DNA from: Hyphomicrobiales bacterium
GTDB lineage: Bacteria; Pseudomonadota; Alphaproteobacteria; Rhizobiales; Xanthobacteraceae
DNA: 5,849 nucleotides
Direction of reading: 5' to 3'
NCBI GenBank assembly: GCA_021730825.1
Contig: JAKFYO010000096.1
Coordinates: 1-5,849, forward strand
Below, piece after piece: positions 4,633 through 5,849 of this stretch. A program made the position numbers and the translations under genes. Positions within the stretch are counted from its first letter, which is position 1. Each line of letters opens with the position of its first letter. Under the pieces are notes generated by a model. That model ran no database searches. It was not told the DNA's origin and saw only the letters and a program-made list of their open reading frames with translations.

Positions 4633-5849
4633 CTATTGGAACCCGGCGAGCTGCTTTCCGGCACGCAGATAGCGGCGCGGATCTACCGCATCGCCGTTCA
4701 GGCGGACCTCGAAGTGCAAATGGGGCGCGGTGGAGCGCCCGGTCGAGCCGATCTTGCCGAGGATGCCGCCGGCCGGAACCTTTGCGCCCTCCCGGACACC
4801 GATCGCGGAGAGGTGCGCGTAGCGGGTGGTGAGCCCGTTGCCGTGGTCGATCTCGACCATGAGGCCATAGGCCTTGTGGCGCTCGGCATAAACCACGGTT
4901 CCGCTGGCGGCCGCGCGAACCGGATCGCCGCTTTCGCCGCGAATATCGACGCCGGCATGCATCGCAAGCCGCCTCAGAAAAGGATCGACGCGCGGGCCGA
5001 AGCCGCTCGTGATTTCCGCGGGGCCGAGCACAGGGAGCGTAACGGGAAGGCCGTCGAGTTGCTTGCTCAGGCGCTGTTGTTCTTCGGCTGCAAGGCGGAT
5101 GCGGAACACCTGCCGCATGAAGGTGTCTTCCGGCACGCTGGTGAGTGGAATGAAGGGGCCGCCCATCGGTGTGTTCTGCGCTCGCTGCGTAATCTGAAGA
5201 CGCGGTCCGAGTTCTGCGATCGCTTTCTTCGTTCGCGCGGTGCGCTGGTCGAGCTCGAGTTCGATGTTGTTCAAGGTGCGCGCTTGCTGCGCGCCGACTT
5301 TCGTGAGCGCACGCGCGGCAACAGAAAGTTCCTGCTGGCGCTTCTCGTCACCGCTCGCCGGCGTGACGGCAGCGCGCGGAACATTGACGCGCGACTGGAT
5401 CGAGGCGGAACGCTCGACCGGCGGATCGAACAGGAGCGTATCGGATAGCGGCCGCGGCTTCGGCGCAGGCGCGGTGTCTTCGGAAGCAGGCGGCGAGGGC
5501 ATCGGCGCGACCGGGATTGAGCCGGTGATTTCCGGGTTGCGGTTTACCGACTGCGCAAGCGCGGCGAGTGCGTTATGGCGCGCGTCGATCAGGCGCTGGA
5601 TGCGCGAGAGATCCGAAAGCTGCCGCTCGATCTTTTCCTGATCGACGAATTTCGTGGAGCGCAGGCGCTCGATTTCGGTGGTCAGGGCCGCGATCTGCGT
5701 GTCCTGCTTGCGGCTGTATTCCGACTGCGAGAGCGAAATGCGATGCAGGATGTCGTCGCTGAACAATAGATAGAACGTGGTCGCGCCCGACCACACCGCG
5801 AACAGGATTGCCGCGACCAGCGTGACCGCGAACGTGCCGCGCGCAATGC
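4633..5849 (-). CDS. membrane-anchored M23 (LytM) family metallopeptidase (5' partial)
   Basis: The frame stays open from the stop at 4635-4633 to the right edge, so the N-terminus is missing; the GTG at 5796 is internal, because the 17 codons before it complete a hydrophobic segment (GTFAVTLVAAILFAVW). Numbering from that GTG: end of one transmembrane helix (to about 12), a coiled coil (about 18-84), a Pro/Ala-rich linker (93-128), a second helical region (about 150-248), and a C-terminal M23 domain (about 255-378). All catalytic residues are visible: His280 and Asp284 in HAGVDI, His328 in YAHLS, and His359 and His361 in HLHFEV. It should therefore be an active zinc endopeptidase that cuts peptidoglycan cross-links, facing the periplasm, rather than a degenerate EnvC-type activator. 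Coiled-coil M23 proteins often act in division or envelope growth; the exact role is inferred. No partner gene is visible. Confidence 0.93.
   Translation of the reverse strand, partial: IARGTFAVTLVAAILFAVWSGATTFYLLFSDDILHRISLSQSEYSRKQDTQIAALTTEIERLRSTKFVDQEKIERQLSDLSRIQRLIDARHNALAALAQSVNRNPEITGSIPVAPMPSPPASEDTAPAPKPRPLSDTLLFDPPVERSASIQSRVNVPRAAVTPASGDEKRQQELSVAARALTKVGAQQARTLNNIELELDQRTARTKKAIAELGPRLQITQRAQNTPMGGPFIPLTSVPEDTFMRQVFRIRLAAEEQQRLSKQLDGLPVTLPVLGPAEITSGFGPRVDPFLRRLAMHAGVDIRGESGDPVRAAASGTVVYAERHKAYGLMVEIDHGNGLTTRYAHLSAIGVREGAKVPAGGILGKIGSTGRSTAPHLHFEVRLNGDAVDPRRYLRAGKQLAGFQ

Noticed and set aside
4596..4832. 78-codon plus-strand frame starting MANKGSRRGLK
   Set aside because: Most of it is antisense to the M23 domain and very Arg-rich; no ribosome binding site is seen.
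4636..5448. 270-codon plus-strand frame opposite the M23 gene
   Set aside because: It is antisense to clear M23 catalytic motifs, has no Shine-Dalgarno and shows no recognisable domain.
1..5849. CRISPR array, insertion sequence, tRNA or attachment site
   Set aside because: No regularly spaced repeats, transposase motifs, terminal inverted repeats or tRNA cloverleaf could be found on either strand.

Overview
The window reads as a stretch of chromosome from a GC-rich alphaproteobacterium, most likely of the order Hyphomicrobiales (Bradyrhizobium/Afipia/Rhodoplanes-like). This rests on the style of the proteins (FadD, DUF1330, small CP.TG zinc-ribbon and coiled-coil M23 proteins), the G/C-ending codons, and GGAAC-type motifs resembling the alphaproteobacterial general stress (EcfG/RpoE2) promoter. 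Genus is inference only. No mobile element, tRNA, rRNA or CRISPR array is visible.

Layout, left to right. (1) 2-619, +: the 3' part of a short-chain dehydrogenase of the 2,4-dienoyl-CoA reductase type, cut by the left edge. (2) 620-729: intergenic, with a candidate GGAAC stress promoter. (3) 730-1062, +: a small secreted six-cysteine protein, closed by a strong intrinsic terminator at 1083-1116. (4) 1128-1430 and 1432-1869, +: a two-gene unit of a small exported protein and a DUF1330 protein, one base apart; the first starts 11 bases after the terminator without a Shine-Dalgarno sequence. (5) 1870-2035: a regulatory-looking gap with two copies of a self-complementary 9-mer. (6) 2036-3733, +: full-length fadD (long-chain acyl-CoA synthetase), then a second clear terminator at 3762-3791. 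(7) 3929-4147, +: a small zinc-ribbon-like protein. (8) 4148-4375, -: a 75-residue acidic, probably disordered protein whose stop codon abuts that of gene 7. (9) 4376-4632: a gap with four minus-strand GGAAC pentamers and a possible 34-codon ORF joined to gene 8 by an ATGA overlap. (10) 4633-5849, -: a membrane-anchored M23 (LytM) peptidase whose N-terminus lies beyond the right edge.

Functional picture: FadD activates fatty acids to acyl-CoA, and the dienoyl-CoA reductase family works on unsaturated acyl-CoA intermediates, so the left half may carry a loose fatty-acid degradation neighbourhood. The terminator at 1083-1116 argues against one operon. The M23 protein belongs to cell-wall remodelling. 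The small genes have no assignable function.

Most of the window is ordinary chromosome. I see no convincing new multi-gene system. The items most worth checking are the Trp in place of the catalytic Tyr in the reductase, the GGAAC clusters beside two small genes, the paired palindromes before fadD, and the ATGA-coupled small ORF.
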